NCBI GenBank assembly: GCA_900766925.1 | Contig: CAAFXG010000142.1 | Span: 1 to 58,158 of the forward strand | Reading direction: 5' to 3' | Source: Lachnospiraceae bacterium | Lineage (GTDB): Bacteria > Bacillota > Clostridia > Lachnospirales > Lachnospiraceae | Length of the DNA: 58,158 nucleotides | Shown here: positions 46,111 to 54,740 of the stretch, in pieces | How the letters are laid out: the number at the start of each line of letters is the position of its first letter | Position numbering within the stretch: position 1 is the first letter of the stretch | The notes under the pieces: generated by a model | What the model saw: the letters and a program-made list of their open reading frames with translations, nothing else | Told to the model about the DNA's origin: nothing | Databases searched by the model: none | Program-made: the position numbers and the translations under genes

Positions 46111-47790
46111 TTAAACCACCTCCCATTCTTCACATCTGCGTTGAAACTCTGCTTCTTCATAGCATTTTTTCATTGACTCCAGCACAGGTATTTCATTTCT
46201 GAACTTAAAGTCAATCTTCAAACGCACCTCAGAATCTTCGTATACCCAGATGCATTCAACAAACTTAAGTAAAGTTCTTCTGTCCAATTCCTTGATTCTC
46301 ATGGAGCGTTTCAGTTCTTCCAAACGGGTTCCCGCTGCAACACCATCTGTCAGAATACTCTTCACAAGTCTCTCGTTCTCTTCCAGTGCCTGCGAAATAT
46401 CCGCTGCTTTCTTCTGAAACTTTTTTGTGTATGTCTCATACTGTTCCTGATTGATTATCCCTGCTGCTAAATCCGCTTGAAATCCTACTATGTCAGAAGT
46501 AACAAGATTATATTCGTCCCTAAGACGCTTCATATTCTCGTCGTAATCTCTGATATGGTCAAAAGAAAGCTGATACTTTCTTACCTGATCAACAAGCTTT
46601 GCATAATCTATACATCCACTTACATAAACCTTCAATGCCTGCAATACGATTTCGCAAAGCTTATCTTCTTCAATCGCATGACGGGTACAGCCTTTCCCGA
46701 CATTCTTCGTCTTACACATATAAATGCGTTTTTCTCCGCCTTTATTCTTGTAAGTTCTTCTGATCATCGGAGTATTACAGTCTCCACAAATCAAAACGCC
46801 ATTGAAAATACTAACATCTCCGCCATCCTTCCATCTGCCCTCATACTTGAGTAGCCTCTGGACTGTATCAAAATCGCTTTTGGAAATAATAGCTTCATGT
46901 GTATTTTCTACCCGTACACAATAATCTGTACCATCCTCGTTCTTCTTGCGCTTAGTAGACTTAAATCCCACAGTTACACATTTACCCTGAACCAAGGTTC
47001 CCGTGTACACTTCATTCATTAAAATTCTACGCACTGCCTGCGCTGACCACTGTGGTCTTTCACCTACTGTAAATCCGGTCGTGTATTTCTCTCCATTCTC
47101 CTGCTTATATGCCATTGGCGAAAGGACACCTCTATCGTTGAGCATATTAGCTATACCTTCCATGCTCATACCACAGATTTTAGAATCAAATATCTCTCTT
47201 ACAATACCAGCAGGGTACTCGTCAATTACCAGCAGATTGTTATCAGCATCACTCTTCTTATATCCATAAGCTGCGAAACTTCCAATAAAAGCTCCTGCCT
47301 TCATCTTTGCTTCCTGACTCATTCTAATCTTCTTTGATGTACTGGTCAGATATTCTTCATTTACCATATTTTTGACAGGTAAAACAAGATTCCTCTCCAC
47401 AGAAGTTGCTGTCAGGCTATCAAAATTGTCTCCTATTGCAATGAAACGAATATTCATTTTAGGAAAAATTCGTTTCTGATACTCTCCCGCCTCCATTGAA
47501 TCACGAGAAAAACGGGAAAGGTCTTTGCATACTACACACTTGACCTTTCCCGCATTAATATCTTCCATCATTCTCTTAAATTCAGGACGTTCAAAATCTT
47601 TGCCGGAAAAGCCATCATCAATATACATGTCATACAGCTGCAAATCTGATTGACTTCTGATATACTCTCTCAGAATCTCTCGCTGATTGCTGACACTGTT
47701 ACTCTCTGACTTCAAAATACCATCAATATCCAAATCGTCTTTTGACAGACGAATGTAGGCTGCGGTATCGTAAATCATCGTCTTATTCAT
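46111..47790 (-). CDS. Large serine recombinase 1
   Basis: A 559-residue large serine recombinase. The Ser is in AAYIRLSKDDLD, with CKDLSRFSRDSME next; the zinc ribbon has LICGDCNTPMIRR and MCKTKNVGKGCTRH; the coiled coil spans ~400-480. It is the first gene of the trio. The gap to the small gene upstream is ~200 bases (47791-47994) with no gene seen. Confidence 0.95.
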   Translation of the reverse strand: MNKTMIYDTAAYIRLSKDDLDIDGILKSESNSVSNQREILREYIRSQSDLQLYDMYIDDGFSGKDFERPEFKRMMEDINAGKVKCVVCKDLSRFSRDSMEAGEYQKRIFPKMNIRFIAIGDNFDSLTATSVERNLVLPVKNMVNEEYLTSTSKKIRMSQEAKMKAGAFIGSFAAYGYKKSDADNNLLVIDEYPAGIVREIFDSKICGMSMEGIANMLNDRGVLSPMAYKQENGEKYTTGFTVGERPQWSAQAVRRILMNEVYTGTLVQGKCVTVGFKSTKRKKNEDGTDYCVRVENTHEAIISKSDFDTVQRLLKYEGRWKDGGDVSIFNGVLICGDCNTPMIRRTYKNKGGEKRIYMCKTKNVGKGCTRHAIEEDKLCEIVLQALKVYVSGCIDYAKLVDQVRKYQLSFDHIRDYDENMKRLRDEYNLVTSDIVGFQADLAAGIINQEQYETYTKKFQKKAADISQALEENERLVKSILTDGVAAGTRLEELKRSMRIKELDRRTLLKFVECIWVYEDSEVRLKIDFKFRNEIPVLESMKKCYEEAEFQRRCEEWEVV

Positions 47791-47994
47791 CTGCTTAATC
47801 TCCTTAACCTTTATTGGTCAGAAACGATGTTCTCATCAAAAAAGCCAGGAGCTTCAGCTATTTGGTCCTATTGGTTAGAAAAGAGGTCCTACGCTCACTT
47901 CTAAACAAAGTTCCGGCTAATTGTCCTGACTTTAATTTATCATACGTTTCTCGATTTGTCTATTGATTCTTTTTGCCACTTTCTGGAATTTCCA

Positions 47995-48267
47995 TTAGTA
48001 GCTTACTCGGGTATAGGACTGAATATATTCATCCATAATCTCATCAGTTGATGTATCGCCAACAAAATTGACCATAACAACAGTATCACAAATGTTCCAT
48101 ATTGAAGAACCGGATGAATGCTTCGCTATCTTCTTAAGTTTATCATTCCTTCGCTCCTTCGGACTGATATTCAGATCCTCCATTACAGGTAAAGACGCTT
48201 TATCCGCTTCCATAAGCTTCATTCGCATAATCTCCACTTCCTCCAGTTCATTAAAACTGCTTTCCAT
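47995..48267 (-). CDS. Small hypothetical protein of the island
   Basis: A 90-residue soluble protein of mixed acidic and basic character (MESSFNELEEVEIMRMKLME...). AAAGGTGGGG precedes the ATG by a normal distance. It may be a regulator or accessory protein of the recombinases, but no domain is recognised. The context between pemK-like toxin and the recombinase trio is the only clue. Confidence 0.65.
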   Translation of the reverse strand: MESSFNELEEVEIMRMKLMEADKASLPVMEDLNISPKERRNDKLKKIAKHSSGSSIWNICDTVVMVNFVGDTSTDEIMDEYIQSYTRVSY

Positions 48268-48357
48268 ATAAGCATCCCCACCTTTCTGATAATTATTCCA
48301 TTATCTGGTAAAGAAAAGGCACCAGTCTTACTGATACACTTTCGTTAACAGATAATC

Positions 48358-48388
48358 GGGGATGCCACAGCTTAGCTCTGACATCCCC
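48358..48388 (-). terminator. Hairpin after the PemK-like gene
   Basis: GGGGATG pairs with CATCCCC with a small inner CAG/CTG stem. It begins 6 bases past the pemK-like stop. On the minus strand there is no U-run, so it may act as a 3'-end stabiliser; read on the plus strand it is followed by TTATTCTT. Confidence 0.5.
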
Positions 48389-48394
48389 TTATTC

Positions 48395-48913
48395 TTACTT
48401 GTAATCTGTAATAATTGCCTCTGAAGCTCTGACTATCTCATCAAACAAAGCTTCATCTGATATAGCACCAATCTTTTTAACGATTCTAGTACGGTCAATG
48501 GGTCTTGTCTGTTCTCCCATAGCCATACCGGACTCTCTGAGCCCAACACATTTGTCTCGATTAACAAATACATGATATTTTGCATCAATGTACTTAAATC
48601 TTTTGGTCATAGGCACAACACGAAGGATTGGACTTCCTTCATTATATAAATCTCCGCTTATACAAACCGCCGGTCTTATACCAGCTGTAAGGCAACATGA
48701 TTTATCCTCACCAAAATCAACAAGGTAAATCGCACCTCTCTCCGGAGCTTCTACCATCATTGCCCTCTGAATATTTTCCGGTAAGTATCCCTCTGTTGCC
48801 TGTGCTTCGCTTAAATGCCTTCTATAAGGCACCTGCCCGGTCTGATGTTCTAAATTTCTCTTGGGATACCGGTTCTCATAGCCCCGGCAGATATTGGTAT
48901 TTCTATTGTTCAT
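48395..48913 (-). CDS. PemK/MazF-family endoribonuclease-like toxin
   Basis: A 172-residue protein. ATG 48913 overlaps the stop of the short gene upstream (ATGAACAATAG), which suggests coupling. After an N-terminal extension of ~60 residues comes a PemK/MazF-type domain: RGAIYLVDFG, SCCLTAGIRPAVCISGDLYN, VVPMTKRFK and RPIDRTRIVKKIGAIS. Such proteins cut mRNA and are paired with an antitoxin. Cognate antitoxin function is inferred for the 53-codon gene. A longer open frame upstream is out of frame with that gene and lacks a start site. Confidence 0.75.
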   Translation of the reverse strand: MNNRNTNICRGYENRYPKRNLEHQTGQVPYRRHLSEAQATEGYLPENIQRAMMVEAPERGAIYLVDFGEDKSCCLTAGIRPAVCISGDLYNEGSPILRVVPMTKRFKYIDAKYHVFVNRDKCVGLRESGMAMGEQTRPIDRTRIVKKIGAISDEALFDEIVRASEAIITDYK

Positions 48914-49064
48914 CACTGTTACAGCCGAATTTCGGCTTTGTCCTATTCTCAATGTCTTGTTCCTCCAATTCTTTCGCATACTCATATGCTTCTTTTTCTG
49001 TAGGAAACTCCATAATAATCCTACGTTCTTTAATAATTGCTGCTCCAAATGGTAAAATCGCCAC
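48903..49064 (-). CDS. Short gene upstream of the PemK-like toxin (possible antitoxin)
   Basis: Fifty-three codons starting GTG 49064, encoding MAILPFGAAIIKERRIIMEF and an acidic helical tail EKEAYEYAKELEEQDIE. An internal ATG (49013), with a GGATT upstream, would give 36 residues. It is not visible as a long open frame because of its size. The stop overlaps the PemK start. A short acidic protein before a PemK toxin fits an antitoxin, but there is no recognisable DNA-binding fold. Confidence 0.5.
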   Translation of the reverse strand: MAILPFGAAIIKERRIIMEFPTEKEAYEYAKELEEQDIENRTKPKFGCNSDEQ

Positions 49065-49072
49065 ACGTATAC

Positions 49073-49432
49073 TTAGCAACCATTACCACCATCCCACGGA
49101 ACTGCTTTCACTGCATTCCAGCCTATTACTTTGGAGTGTATTCTTACACCCTGACGCTCCGCTTCATTCAGTACATCCAGTAATACTTCCTTATCTGAGG
49201 AAATATCCAATATATCCCTGACTAGTACTGCCATGATTGAAGTATTTTTCATGTACCACTTCAACATATCAATAGGATGTGTTTCATCCATAATAGTGTC
49301 CGTAATCTCAAAGCCATAGTTCAAGGCATCAGCCTCTAACTCATCCGCAATCTTGCTGTTACTGTTTCCAACAAAAATGAGCCCGACTAAAGGCTCATCA
49401 TTTTCTCTGTTTGCATATTCGCTAATATTCAT
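49073..49432 (-). CDS. Resolvase-fold-like protein, no catalytic motif seen
   Basis: A 119-residue protein with strong GGAGG upstream. The strand-helix pattern (LVGLIFVGNSNSKIADELEADALNYGFEI, then IMAVLVRDILDISSDKEVLLDVL and VRIHSKVIG) resembles the N-terminal domain of serine recombinases, in which a strand, the A-x-Y-x-R-x-S motif and a D-R-L-S-R segment occur at these places. The catalytic Ser and Arg residues are not at the expected positions. Likeness is by pattern only; it could be a recombination directionality or regulatory protein. Confidence 0.45.
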   Translation of the reverse strand: MNISEYANRENDEPLVGLIFVGNSNSKIADELEADALNYGFEITDTIMDETHPIDMLKWYMKNTSIMAVLVRDILDISSDKEVLLDVLNEAERQGVRIHSKVIGWNAVKAVPWDGGNGC

Positions 49433-49446
49433 GCTACCTCCAATCT

Positions 49447-49468
49447 GCCGACTGGTTGCCCAGCCGGC
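49447..49468. promoter_or_regulatory. Small hairpin between the two resolvase-like genes
   Basis: GCCG-G-CTGG-gcaa-CCAG-T-CGGC on the minus strand forms a tight stem-loop between the stop of the upstream gene and the ribosome-binding site of the next. It may stabilise or separate mRNA. Confidence 0.6.
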
Positions 49469-49475
49469 ATCAAAA

Positions 49476-49868
49476 CTACATCATCATAATAGTAAGAAAA
49501 TCAGCATCGGCACATTCACTGCACATCTGTTCATCACAGAATTTGAGGATATCCTCATATGTCACAACAAAGAATCCATTTCTCTTGGAATCAGCCACCA
49601 GAGCATTGCCAAATTTGCTATCAAGCATTGTGTTAGACAAAGTAATTACTCCGTCAATCATATCCTTTTCAATCAACTGGCTTACTGCCTGATATCCTTT
49701 ACTGCCAAGCGAACCACTTCTTGTTTCTTCCTGAAGGAATACGATAGGAAGTAACCCTTCCTCCTCGCAAAAATCAATAAGTTCGTCTGCAGATTTTGCA
49801 TCCACCTCATTCGGAATCTCCGTTGTCACCACTACAGCTACTCTTGCTTTGATTTCTTCTCTTTTCAT
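49476..49868 (-). CDS. Second resolvase-fold-like protein
   Basis: A 130-residue protein with AAAGGAG before its ATG. Segments RVAVVVTTEIPNEVDAKSAD, GLLPIVFLQEETRSGSLGSK and MIDGVITLSNTMLDSKF recall the serine-recombinase N-terminal domain (strand, D-E/SG loop, and the I-D-x-V-I-x-L-D-R segment), again without clear catalytic residues. It is the first gene of the small operon 49868 to 48395. Pattern likeness only. Confidence 0.45.
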   Translation of the reverse strand: MKREEIKARVAVVVTTEIPNEVDAKSADELIDFCEEEGLLPIVFLQEETRSGSLGSKGYQAVSQLIEKDMIDGVITLSNTMLDSKFGNALVADSKRNGFFVVTYEDILKFCDEQMCSECADADFLTIMMM

Positions 49869-49932
49869 TGAAATTCTCCTTTAATAATGAATTTGAGAAC
49901 GGCATACCGTCGTATGCCAAGCGCTTGTCTTC

Positions 49933-50088
49933 TCACATAAGGGGACTTATCCAGAAGTTACTGTACGGTTCCTGATACTTCAAAAATTGATGATTACAGA
50001 CTCTGCAATAAATCCACTTGTGTGGGAAGACAAGAATCTTCCCTGGTCTTTCGACCTGCCTCTCGGTAATCCCCCAGCCGGGTAACAT
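49933..50088 (-). CDS. Possible 51-codon zinc-knuckle ORF
   Basis: An ATG at 50088 opens a frame with WIYCRVCNHQF, a CxxC pair, and aromatic residues, ending with TGA at 49933. It has only a weak site upstream (AGCATAGGAT). It may be a small protein or a remnant of a larger gene; the adjacent frame 50130-50294 also looks coding-like but has no start. Confidence 0.25.
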   Translation of the reverse strand: MLPGWGITERQVERPGKILVFPHKWIYCRVCNHQFLKYQEPYSNFWISPLM

Positions 50089-50129
50089 ATCCTATGCTAG
50101 CTGCAATCACTTCGTAGTATCCATGCCCA

Positions 50130-50294
50130 TCAAGGACTTGCGAAAAAGTGAGCCACACTTTCTATAAATGCATTCTGCTGAAATACAGGTGCGCCATCTA
50201 TCTCATTATCCCTGGCTGCTACACCAGTAGGCACAACCCTCTGCTCGGCACCTTCACAGGCGAATACTTCATGTTTCTCATAATCATCAAAGTA
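50130..50294 (-). pseudogene. Open stretch without a start codon, possible gene remnant
   Basis: About 55 codons in frame (YFDDYEKHEVFACEGAEQRV...) begin right after a TGA stop and have no ATG/GTG/TTG near the front. The composition looks coding. It and the 51-codon ORF make the 49869-50400 interval look like decayed coding sequence. The rest of that interval has no feature I can name. Confidence 0.3.
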
Positions 50295-50400
50295 TCAGGT
50301 ACATCTTCGCACGAAATGGGGTTCTGCCACCCTGTTTCCAAATAAATAGAAATAAGGCGAAATAGAAAATCGCGGGATATGCGTGTCCTATTCAATTTTC

Positions 50401-50448
50401 AAAAAACACGTCCGTAACACACTTTCATGGTGTGTCTTTCCTAAGGAC
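50401..50448 (-). terminator. Hairpin with T-run in the gene-free gap
   Basis: GTCC...GGAC with inner ACACAC/GTGTGT stem on the minus strand, followed by GTTTTTT. The transcript it would end is not identified; it lies downstream of the STAND NTPase terminator and might end a small RNA or a readthrough. Confidence 0.5.
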
Positions 50449-50533
50449 ATAATAATCGTACTATATTTTTCTTTGATTAACTCGACCTCGTAAGTCTACT
50501 TTTTCTAAAAATACGACTTATTATGTCTACACG

Positions 50534-50569
50534 CAAAAAAATACCTCCAGCATCTTCATGCAGGAGGTA
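50534..50569 (-). terminator. Rho-independent terminator after the STAND NTPase
   Basis: TACCTCC-a-GCAT-cttc-ATGC-a-GGAGGTA is a near-perfect hairpin followed on the minus strand by TTTTTTT, 11 bases past the stop of the large gene. Confidence 0.93.
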
Positions 50570-50579
50570 AATCGATTGC

Positions 50580-53500
50580 TCACTCACTTATTATCTTTTT
50601 CATTATTTCTTGCAACTTTTCCTGTTCTTGACTTGTTGCATAGTATTTGGACTGGGAAACTACAATATTCAATAATCCAAGATAATTGGGATCGCAACGT
50701 AATCGTTCTTCTGAATATTTATCCCTATAAATTTTTTCTGCTTTAGCAAAGAGTTTGTATTGCATCTCGTAATCTTTATTATATTGGTTATAATTTAAAG
50801 GCAATCTCAAAATTGCATTTAAATATTCCTGAAAATAATATGCGTCGTGCATTTTATTTGTCTCTTCACACCAATCAATAAAATCTTCTAGTAATTCATT
50901 AGCTTTTTTGTAATCCTCACAATATTGATATACTATGGAAACAAAAAAATCAACCATATGAAATTCATCATCAAGACACTCAATCTCCTTTTCTGTTAGT
51001 ATTTGATATAACTCATCAACTTTTCTTCCTAGCTCATTTATCTCCTTCCATAAACCTTTCACCCACATTTCTTTTGAGCACAATATATAAGCTTTCATAT
51101 ATTGTTTTTTACTTATTTCTCTTTTTATGGATTTTACATCATAACAAATTAATTCATTGTAAAATTCACGAATTTCATCATTTGTTAAAAAACAATTCAT
51201 TATGCCCAATAATGTATATTTAGCAAGTATAAGTTCAATTTTTTCAAATCCTAATTCAGTTTGCATTTCTCTTGGCATATCATTTACCAACCCTATCAAT
51301 TCTTCATTATATGCTAAATTTTGCTTAACTAAATCTCTTGAATTCCTATACTGGATAATCGCATTATGCAATAGTTTTATATAATGAATTGATTTTTTGC
51401 CATATATTTCCCCAGCTAATTGAATAGCTCTCTCCTTATACTGAGCCGATTCCCTTACATTACCCAGATTCCAAAAAACTACCGACATATCATTATTAGC
51501 CTCGTACTGTTCTACTTTGTATTCTTCTTCATCCTTAGTGTTTTCGTACCAAGCTATTGTTTCATTTAATATATCCTTTGCCAAACCATACTGCTTCAAA
51601 TATATTAATCCTAATGCCTTATCCAATTTACATCTCATCCCAAATGCCGTATTTGTCAAGTTATATTGTGCAAGTTTATCAAATGCATTAGAAAAGTACT
51701 TTTCGTATTCATCTTTTTCCCCTTGTTGTGCATAACATAACCCCAACAAAATTATACATTCTATTTCATATCCACTATGTTCTCCCTTTTCATTTATTAT
51801 TTTTTCACAATCCAAAAGTTCACTTATTGCTGTATCCACTTGTCCGATTACATGGTTGCATCTTGCAATTCTGAATTTAATGTCTACTAGCTTATAATAT
51901 TTTACCTTCATATCGTATTCAAACAAAATTTTTTGTGCAACCTTATAATTCTCCAATGCTTCTTGATATGCTCCTACTAATTGATTGTATTTTCCAATGA
52001 CGTAATAAAAATGACTAATATATAGACCAATCGTTCTTTTGACTATCGGATCTTCTCCTTGTGAATTCATTGCATCAAAAATGGCAGATATTTCCTTGAC
52101 ATATTTGTCTAATTCTATCGACTCTCCAGCATACAACTTATCTTCAAAACTAGAAAGACACCATATTAGATGTATTACAATATTTCTGTTATTTTCTCTT
52201 TCGTAATCGCAAATTATTTTATATAACTTTTTGGCATAAAACTCTTTTCCTTCCGAAATCATAACTGTGTACCATGTCCATATTTCATCAGTCCATACTA
52301 CCTTTTCATTTTCATCTTTACATTTTACCGATTCACACAGCAATAACATTGTTTGGTATAATGAATTAAAATCTTTAAATTCCAGTTGAGTATTCACATT
52401 TGCAGTTACCGACATAATATAAAATCTACAGTCGCTATAATTACATCCATATTGCCTTTTCAATGACTTCCTCATTAATGGATGTATATAGACTATCTGG
52501 TCATCTGTAATAGTAATGATACCTAAACGTCGCAATGTATTTATATCATTTCCGCTATCTGTCCCACACAACGCTGTAAACAATGATAACCCCATTCCAT
52601 CTTTCGGAATAAAAATACAATATCTAATAGTATACTCACGAATACCAAACTGTATCTGTTTTGTCATTATATTGACCAGTCTATTTATGTGCTCACATAA
52701 AGTATCATTTACGGTTTTATTATCTTTGTTCGATATTACATTATATTTTATCTCTCCAATGTCATCGTTCCTAACCATCTCTAATAACTCATGGGGCTGG
52801 ATAATACTATTTTGTAATAGTCGAGCCAAAAGTGTGATAATGTATGTATGACAATCATATTCCATGATTAATTCTTCAATTTCTGAATTTATCTCAGATG
52901 GTGCAATTGCATATCGTGGACATAAGACTCGGAAAATTGATAATGCCCCCTCATACAAATTGAATTTCTTTAATTCAACTGCGCCATCATATTCAACAGT
53001 AGTCGTAAATATTGTTTTAAACCTATGCGAACGAATAAATTCATAGTCTGGTTCCATTTCTGGAAGAATTTCCATATTATCTATTATCAAAATAGAATCT
53101 TCATCCCATTTAGAAATCTTATCTATAACTTTTAGGAATAGTCCATCAATATCTTCCGGAAACACCTTTTCTTCTTTATAGTAATAGCTTACTAAAGTTT
53201 CCTTTAATGATTTTTTATATGCTAAAAAAAGTACATTATTGTATTTATTTGCATTAAGTTGCACATACTTTTTCACTAATTCCGTCTTTCCAATTCCACT
53301 AATTCCATATATAACTGCTGTATTATTCATTTCAAGAAGATGCGAAATTTCACTTAATTCATTCTGTCGTCCGTAAAAGTATGACACTGGTTTAGGGCAA
53401 CTCCAGATTCTTTCATGATCATTCGACATCTGCGTATTCTCACTCAAGTTCCACTTTTTTATTTCCTCGACAGGCACAATATCTTTGTTTTCGCAACTTT

Positions 53501-53876
53501 CCATTATTGCTTTAAATAAGTTAAAAAAAGCCTCTCTTTTTTTATTCTGTTCTAAATCATTCGGTATTCTAATTTTATATTTAGAATAATCAACTACCAA
53601 TAATGCTTCCATCTTGGATAACACAGTATTGATTTTCATATTTACATCAATATCAGTATATAAACTATGTTTTCCATCTATGGATAAAAAATGTTCTAAT
53701 ATCATACAGCATCTACTTATTGCAAGTTTATTAAATGGCTTCGAAACTCTCAAACGTTCATTAAGATAGTTTCGTGGAATTTCTGCAACTTCAGAAAAAT
53801 CAAACGCCTTTCCCTCTATCATACGGGTTCCAAGCATATCATCTAACAGTATCTTTAATATTTCAACTGTCTCCAT
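50580..53876 (-). CDS. STAND-class NTPase (NB-ARC-like) with C-terminal TPR-like repeats
   Basis: The 1098-residue protein starts at ATG 53876, with AAAGGAGGAAGG nine or so bases upstream. N-terminal ~160 residues form a helical region of no recognised fold. FYGR (167-170) leads to Walker A GISGIGKT (191-198) and Walker B LIIDN (~252), then the STAND ATPase and winged-helix regions. Residues ~560-1000 contain repeated helix pairs (YNQLVGAYQEALENYKVAQKI, AQYKERAIQLAGEIYG) resembling TPRs. Base composition is much more A/T-rich than neighbours, suggesting recent acquisition. Such proteins can be phage sensors or transcription regulators; no nuclease or toxin domain is seen. Function unknown. 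Confidence 0.8.
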   Translation of the reverse strand: METVEILKILLDDMLGTRMIEGKAFDFSEVAEIPRNYLNERLRVSKPFNKLAISRCCMILEHFLSIDGKHSLYTDIDVNMKINTVLSKMEALLVVDYSKYKIRIPNDLEQNKKREAFFNLFKAIMESCENKDIVPVEEIKKWNLSENTQMSNDHERIWSCPKPVSYFYGRQNELSEISHLLEMNNTAVIYGISGIGKTELVKKYVQLNANKYNNVLFLAYKKSLKETLVSYYYKEEKVFPEDIDGLFLKVIDKISKWDEDSILIIDNMEILPEMEPDYEFIRSHRFKTIFTTTVEYDGAVELKKFNLYEGALSIFRVLCPRYAIAPSEINSEIEELIMEYDCHTYIITLLARLLQNSIIQPHELLEMVRNDDIGEIKYNVISNKDNKTVNDTLCEHINRLVNIMTKQIQFGIREYTIRYCIFIPKDGMGLSLFTALCGTDSGNDINTLRRLGIITITDDQIVYIHPLMRKSLKRQYGCNYSDCRFYIMSVTANVNTQLEFKDFNSLYQTMLLLCESVKCKDENEKVVWTDEIWTWYTVMISEGKEFYAKKLYKIICDYERENNRNIVIHLIWCLSSFEDKLYAGESIELDKYVKEISAIFDAMNSQGEDPIVKRTIGLYISHFYYVIGKYNQLVGAYQEALENYKVAQKILFEYDMKVKYYKLVDIKFRIARCNHVIGQVDTAISELLDCEKIINEKGEHSGYEIECIILLGLCYAQQGEKDEYEKYFSNAFDKLAQYNLTNTAFGMRCKLDKALGLIYLKQYGLAKDILNETIAWYENTKDEEEYKVEQYEANNDMSVVFWNLGNVRESAQYKERAIQLAGEIYGKKSIHYIKLLHNAIIQYRNSRDLVKQNLAYNEELIGLVNDMPREMQTELGFEKIELILAKYTLLGIMNCFLTNDEIREFYNELICYDVKSIKREISKKQYMKAYILCSKEMWVKGLWKEINELGRKVDELYQILTEKEIECLDDEFHMVDFFVSIVYQYCEDYKKANELLEDFIDWCEETNKMHDAYYFQEYLNAILRLPLNYNQYNKDYEMQYKLFAKAEKIYRDKYSEERLRCDPNYLGLLNIVVSQSKYYATSQEQEKLQEIMKKIISE

Positions 53877-53935
53877 ATATCCTTCCTCCTTTAATCCGTA
53901 CTGGTTTCTTACCATATCCGCACTATACGGGTCAT

Positions 53936-53982
53936 CTTATAGCTATTATACTATATCTATAAGAAAATCTCGTTAAGATTTT
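53936..53982. promoter_or_regulatory. Divergent control region with two inverted repeats
   Basis: CTTATAG...CTATAAG (53936-53963) and AAAATCT-cgtta-AGATTTT (53964-53982) lie between the STAND gene and the rightward XRE gene. TATAAT on the minus strand (53945-53950) sits inside the first repeat and would be the -10 of the STAND gene. A binding site for one or both XRE proteins is likely but inferred. Confidence 0.6.
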
Positions 53983-54009
53983 TGAATTCTAAAGAAAGGA
54001 GGCACAAAA

Positions 54010-54330
54010 ATGCACGAGCTCTGTACTAATAATACCATCAATGAAATTGGCAATCGTATTAAGCAATGTCGCAAAGCTAAAGGTTATACCCAAATCCAGA
54101 TAGCACAAGAACTAAATTTATCAGAACGTCAGTACTCGCGCTTTGAAACAGGTGAAATATCCTGCAATACAAAATATCTATATGAAATAATATCAATACT
54201 GGATGCCTCCGCTGATTATATTTTATTTGGAAAAATAAATGTTCCACAAAATATATCTACACTAACAAGCAATCTCACACCTTCAGAGTTGCGCAAACTA
54301 TACAAAATAATTGAAGCCTTTTGCTCATAA
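54010..54330 (+). CDS. XRE-family HTH regulator (rightward)
   Basis: A 106-residue protein with an HTH (~10-65: IKQCRKAKGYTQIQIAQEL, SERQYSRFETGEI). GAAAGGAGG precedes the ATG by seven bases. It is divergent from the STAND gene, ends 5 bases from the convergent XRE gene, and shares general architecture with it. It probably controls the STAND gene and itself. Confidence 0.88.
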   Translation: MHELCTNNTINEIGNRIKQCRKAKGYTQIQIAQELNLSERQYSRFETGEISCNTKYLYEIISILDASADYILFGKINVPQNISTLTSNLTPSELRKLYKIIEAFCS

Positions 54331-54334
54331 ACGA

Positions 54335-54658
54335 TTAATTCATCATGATTTCAATTATTTGTTTCACTTTCTCAATATCTCGACTATTCATACCTTTTAG
54401 CATCATCAATATATTATTTTCTTCCGTACCATATAATAAGTAGTCACTACTTACATTCAAAATTCGTGCTATTACAAATAAATGCTCTAATTTGCATGGT
54501 AACTTACCATTTTCAATTCTGGAAAGCTGATCTTTTCCTATACCAATCATATCTGCAAATTCCATCCCCTTATATCCTCTTTGTTTTCTCAGATTCTGAA
54601 TCCGTTTTCCCATATTTATCATATCCTCATCCATAAAATATCTTACTTCGTTATACAT
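54335..54658 (-). CDS. XRE-family HTH regulator (leftward)
   Basis: A 107-residue XRE regulator (KRIQNLRKQRGYKGMEFADM, KDQLSRIENGKLP). ATG 54658 has AAAGGA upstream. It is convergent with the rightward XRE gene and has a similar length and tail. Likely a partner or competitor acting at the same operators, but not shown. Confidence 0.85.
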   Translation of the reverse strand: MYNEVRYFMDEDMINMGKRIQNLRKQRGYKGMEFADMIGIGKDQLSRIENGKLPCKLEHLFVIARILNVSSDYLLYGTEENNILMMLKGMNSRDIEKVKQIIEIMMN

Positions 54659-54740
54659 AATTTTTCGTCCTTTCAAACTTGTTCCTGATTCACTCGTTTG
54701 AGGACGAACAATTACTACTCATTATGCAATTCTTTGTAAA

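Noticed and set aside
42852..47790. Possibility of a phage with the recombinases as integrase
   Set aside because: No phage structural, packaging or lysis genes are visible in the following 10 kb; a conjugative or mobilisable island is more likely, though its right part is outside the window.
48914..49066. N-terminal extension of the PemK-like gene
   Set aside because: It overlaps the 53-codon upstream frame, and an ATG overlapping that stop is the better start.
50148..50345. 65-codon plus-strand frame in the gap before the STAND gene
   Set aside because: No ribosome-binding site and antisense to frames with better coding look.
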